From Lingula anatina (Eukaryota > Brachiopoda > Lingulata > Lingulida > Lingulidae), in contig NW_019775504.1 in assembly GCF_001039355.2 (NCBI RefSeq), positions 177,999 through 199,709 on the forward strand: DNA of 21,711 nt, written 5' to 3'. The position numbers and the translations under genes were made by a program. Within the stretch, counting starts at the first letter, position 1. Each line of letters opens with the position of its first letter. Positions 18,965-21,711 of this stretch are shown here, piece after piece. The notes beneath the pieces were generated by a model. It was given only the letters and a program-made list of their open reading frames with translations. It was not told where the DNA came from and did not search any database.

Positions 18965-20338
18965 TTAAGCGTCTCTTTCACAAAGAGGATAATCTCTGCT
19001 GGCGGAGCAGTAACTTCTGCAGTAGGCCCACTGGTAGCTTTTGGACGGGTAGTACGGCCCGGTCATGACCAGATAGTCCGCGTAACTGGGCTGTCCTTGC
19101 GACCAGTTGGTGTAGCCGTCCAGTACTGTCTTTCCGCTATGTGTCCACACTCTGTCTCTGCCGATACGCCGGGCACCCAACCAGATGTACTTGTCAGAGC
19201 TGGAGCCTGTTAATATACAGAGAAATCGATGTTATCTGGGGCTGGTTTCACAAAGTAACCTTTGCCGGAATCAGTGTTGTATTGCTAACAAGCAAAGCAC
19301 TCGGAAAACGCAGTTCTCCGCCAAGAAAATTTAATTTAAAAAATGGCGCATGCGTTACAGAACGGGGGGCAAACGAAAAGTGCGGAAAATTGAATAAAAA
19401 TCCCCCACTTATACCTTTATGAGTTTGGCTGTTGACAAATAACTACAATTTAAACAAACAGGCAAGCAGAGGTGAAAACATAAAATACTCTTGGCAGTAT
19501 CTGTAATGTTTTAAATGAGAAAATATATTGTAATCTTATGCTGTAACTGTTTCGGCCACCTTGTTACCTTTTTTTTTTTCAATAGAAAAGTTTGAAGGTG
19601 AAATTCATGTCGCACTTACCGGTTCGTTTCAGAAGTCCTTCGATGAACTTCTGCTCTGCCTCGGTGTCTATTTCCGCTAGGTAGCCTCCATTTCGTTGGC
19701 AGAACTGCTCTGCCTCTGGCCAGGTCATGGAGACACTGTTGTCATACAAATAACAACTAGAACCGAATTTCTCAGTGCATGGGAAGTCACGAGGTGCTGA
19801 CATGGAATTTACATACAAATTACACACAAATATTATCAATGATTATATTAGCAATATATCAGTTTGGAATTATTCTAAGGTAAATTGTTTATTGATTTGT
19901 AATTGATTTTTACCTAATTCAAATAATTACGAAACTCCACGAATGCTGAAGGTGTGGGTAATTAAATTGGATAGCACTGCATCTTCTTAACGACTTCTAT
20001 ACTTTGCGGCACCATGAAAACGTATTTTAGGAACAGAAGTAATAACTTACCGGGGGTTGTTGTGCTGGGTTTCTGTGTTGTTGGTCTGCATTGCTCGTAA
20101 AGCTACAAAGATATCATAAGGGTGGCAGATTAATATAACCAGTATCTTATGATCATGGTAATACCAATCTTAGCGCCTGACATACCTGTGACACCGTTTG
20201 GATTGGGGATCAGTTTTAAATATGGCACTCGAATAGAAAGTAATTAATTGGGTCAAAAACTAGGACGAGTCTTACCTGCACCAGCACATTTAAAGGGAAG
20301 CAGAAGTCTCTCTGAGTTACTTTAACCTCATATCTGCA
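18965..20338 (-). CDS. C-type lectin domain protein, 3' exons (5' end not found)
   Basis: Exons (minus): 20338-20276, 20102-20051, 19796-19620, 19206-18965 (stop TAA), all with GT-AG borders and matching phases. The 20276-20338 exon is the least certain. Order: a Cys-containing segment (CRYEVKVTQRDFC), a Thr/Pro linker (CRPTTQKPSTTTP), then a full C-type lectin-like domain: DFPC, SSCYLY, MTWPEAEQFCQRNGGYLAEI, IWLGARR, GYTNWSQGQP, and the C-terminal cysteines WAYC and LCERDA. The fold residues (W-EAE-FC--GGYLA, WLG, terminal C) are clear. The calcium/sugar motifs are not: QPS replaces EPN/QPD and no WND is seen. Binding is therefore probably not classical calcium-dependent sugar recognition. 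Such proteins are usually secreted; the signal peptide exon is not identified, so the gene is incomplete here. Confidence 0.85.
19420..19505 (+). repeat. Degenerate right end of the cctccgcc element
   Basis: gttgacaaataac, aaacaaacagg, cagaggtgaaaacataa and tcttggcagta follow the order of the right half of the 10370-10599 element (gagttatgttgatgataaacaaacaaacagg, ggtgaaaacataac, ccttggcggag). It lies in a lectin intron. Confidence 0.5.
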
Positions 20339-20445
20339 CTATGTCAAGGAAATGAGGGATCCTGTAACAGATCCATACAGGTTTGGGTTAAACCCGTCTT
20401 GTGGATAGGTCAAAATCTAGGACGGGAGGGGTCAAAATCTAGGAC
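20250..20445 (+). repeat. Three copies of ggtcaaaatctaggac
   Basis: The phrase occurs at 20251-20266 (one mismatch: ggtcaaaaactaggac), 20408-20423 and 20430-20445. The last two are almost adjacent. The unit overlaps a lectin intron and its upstream region. Function unknown. Confidence 0.7.
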
Positions 20446-20975
20446 AAGTTCGACCTATACAAAGTGATGGGCACTGGATGTTATATCATTGTCAACTGTC
20501 TGGCAAGTGGCACCGGGGTGCTCCTACATATGTGATGAGCGTGCTTGCATCGGTGTTGCATGCCGGTAGCCTATATCATTTTATATCACACCGTGTAGTG
20601 TTCACAAATATAATTCCCAGACATGTAAATTAATTTGATTAGAGTCGATTGCTTGTGCACTCGACTAGTTTATGACTTTACCTGTAATTATGTAACTGAA
20701 GTGGACGTGTGCAATTTGAATAATTAAAATTAGTATGTACCGCCAAATAATGCAGCACAGAATCCACCACTGATAAGAAATATTGTAGAAAAGACGTTCA
20801 GAATTAATATCGGGGGTTCAGAAGGAAGAACACTCGAAGGAGACCGCTCGACGGAGCCATGGGAGACGGCCTAGAGCTTGGAGATTTCATGTAGATGATG
20901 TACTTAGACAGAGTCAACCAATAAACCATTAAACTGGTCATTATGTGGACTTGGGTTTTCTTTGGGCGACCTTAC

Positions 20976-21044
20976 GTAAATCTGACCCGAACTGTGGAAT
21001 CTTTGGATCGCGTTATCCACTAAGTTAGACGAAAACGTAATGTC
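20976..21044 (-). CDS. Candidate upstream lectin exon (weak)
   Basis: The minus-strand stretch between acceptor-like aaatag (ending 21045) and donor gtaagg (20975) is open for 23 codons (includes NLVDNAIQRFHSSGQIY). It would join in phase 0 to the exon at 20338. The acceptor lacks a polypyrimidine tract, so this is only a candidate. Confidence 0.2.
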
Positions 21045-21711
21045 CTATTTCGAGCCCACGCTTGAATTAAGCGTTCAAAATTATATAAGTTTAGGACATT
21101 CATCTCATATGTATATGAAAAGGTACATAACAACCTGGTGCATTCTGTTTGAAGAAACAAATATCTGTTACAAGTTTAAAATGTGTCTCTCGATGTAGTT
21201 TCATTCCATTTCAAGTGCAATTCATGCAAGTGTAGTTCATGTTAATAGATTTTGCTTAAAAAAGTCCGAAATGATAAATATTGCAGACCGTTTACCCCAC
21301 AATAAATGTGCCAATTTTTCAAAAGTGGTCAGTGAAAAGCTAAATTTACTCTTTGTCCTTGAGGAACAATTTTTGCCTTCCTTCCAATAGGAAGGCCTTT
21401 AATGCCTGTAATGAGGCTAATTTGACATTAGACTGTTTGAAGGGACTGGCTTGTCCGCTGAGCAGTACTCACTGGGGACTTAACGCTCTCCTTGCTCTGT
21501 TATGATAGTAACAGTCAAGGTCACAAGAAAAGATGCGTCGACTTGACTGCTCCTATTGGCATGCCAACTTACAGGTCCGGAGCCAGCAGTTTCAAAAAGG
21601 GGGTTCTTTTTCCCAACAAGTGGACCTTTTATAATGAAACTATGCTGCACCTAGATCAAATTTTACCTGGAATGGACCTTTTCCTGACAAAAAGGGCGGT
21701 TCTTTCGAACC
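21045..21711. other. Upstream of lectin exons; repeat-like right edge
   Basis: No convincing exon. The last 140 bases hold a direct repeat (caaaaaggg..ggttcttt near 21593 and 21688; tggacctttt twice) and look like a G/C-run element cut by the window end. Confidence 0.35.

Noticed and set aside
20820-20940. Retroelement 3' end suggested by a cttggagatt...aataaacc context
   Set aside because: No recognisable reverse transcriptase or endonuclease residues in any frame.
1-21711. CRISPR array, operon, integrase or other bacterial or phage system
   Set aside because: Gene structures are spliced and animal-type; no regularly spaced repeats or bacterial gene families are present.

Overview
The window is nuclear DNA from an animal. 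It has spliced genes with GT-AG introns, AATAAA-type polyadenylation signals, AT-rich introns full of microsatellites, several short mobile elements, and no bacterial gene layout. Protein families and repeat types suggest a marine invertebrate, but I cannot name the phylum from the sequence.

Layout. (1) 493-7817, plus strand: the 3' fifteen coding exons of anillin, the contractile-ring scaffold. They include the whole AH (Rho-binding) region and the C-terminal PH domain. The N-terminal exon(s) lie before the window. (2) 7818-11482: intergenic DNA with a 196-codon orphan ORF on the minus strand, a decayed copy of the last exon of the neighbouring dehydrogenase gene, a diverged tandem duplication of about 280 bp, and a 230-bp inverted-repeat element. 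(3) 11483-15278, minus strand: a complete seven-exon classical short-chain dehydrogenase/reductase (SDR) gene. Its chain is phase-consistent except for one 1-nt frame slip, and an intact 288-bp MITE with a 5-bp target duplication sits in an intron. (4) 15279-18964: intergenic DNA with a second SDR exon fragment, a MITE fragment and two copies of a tRNA-like SINE-type repeat. (5) 18965-20338, minus strand: the 3' exons of a C-type-lectin-domain protein that lacks the usual calcium/sugar motifs. Its 5' end was not found with confidence.

The three genes do not form a functional unit; they are neighbours on a chromosome. SDR sequence appears at about 9.3, 11.5-15.3 and 16.7 kb, which suggests a former tandem SDR array.

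The most unusual pattern is that three exon 3' ends (anillin exons 10 and 14, SDR exon C) have been copied, together with their splice donor, a short way into the following intron. In all three the two donors are a multiple of three apart (81, 57, 108 nt). In two the reading frame stays open through an intervening microsatellite, so the distal donor could add an in-frame segment. Separately, both anillin and SDR show one frame inconsistency, so residual assembly indels should be considered.
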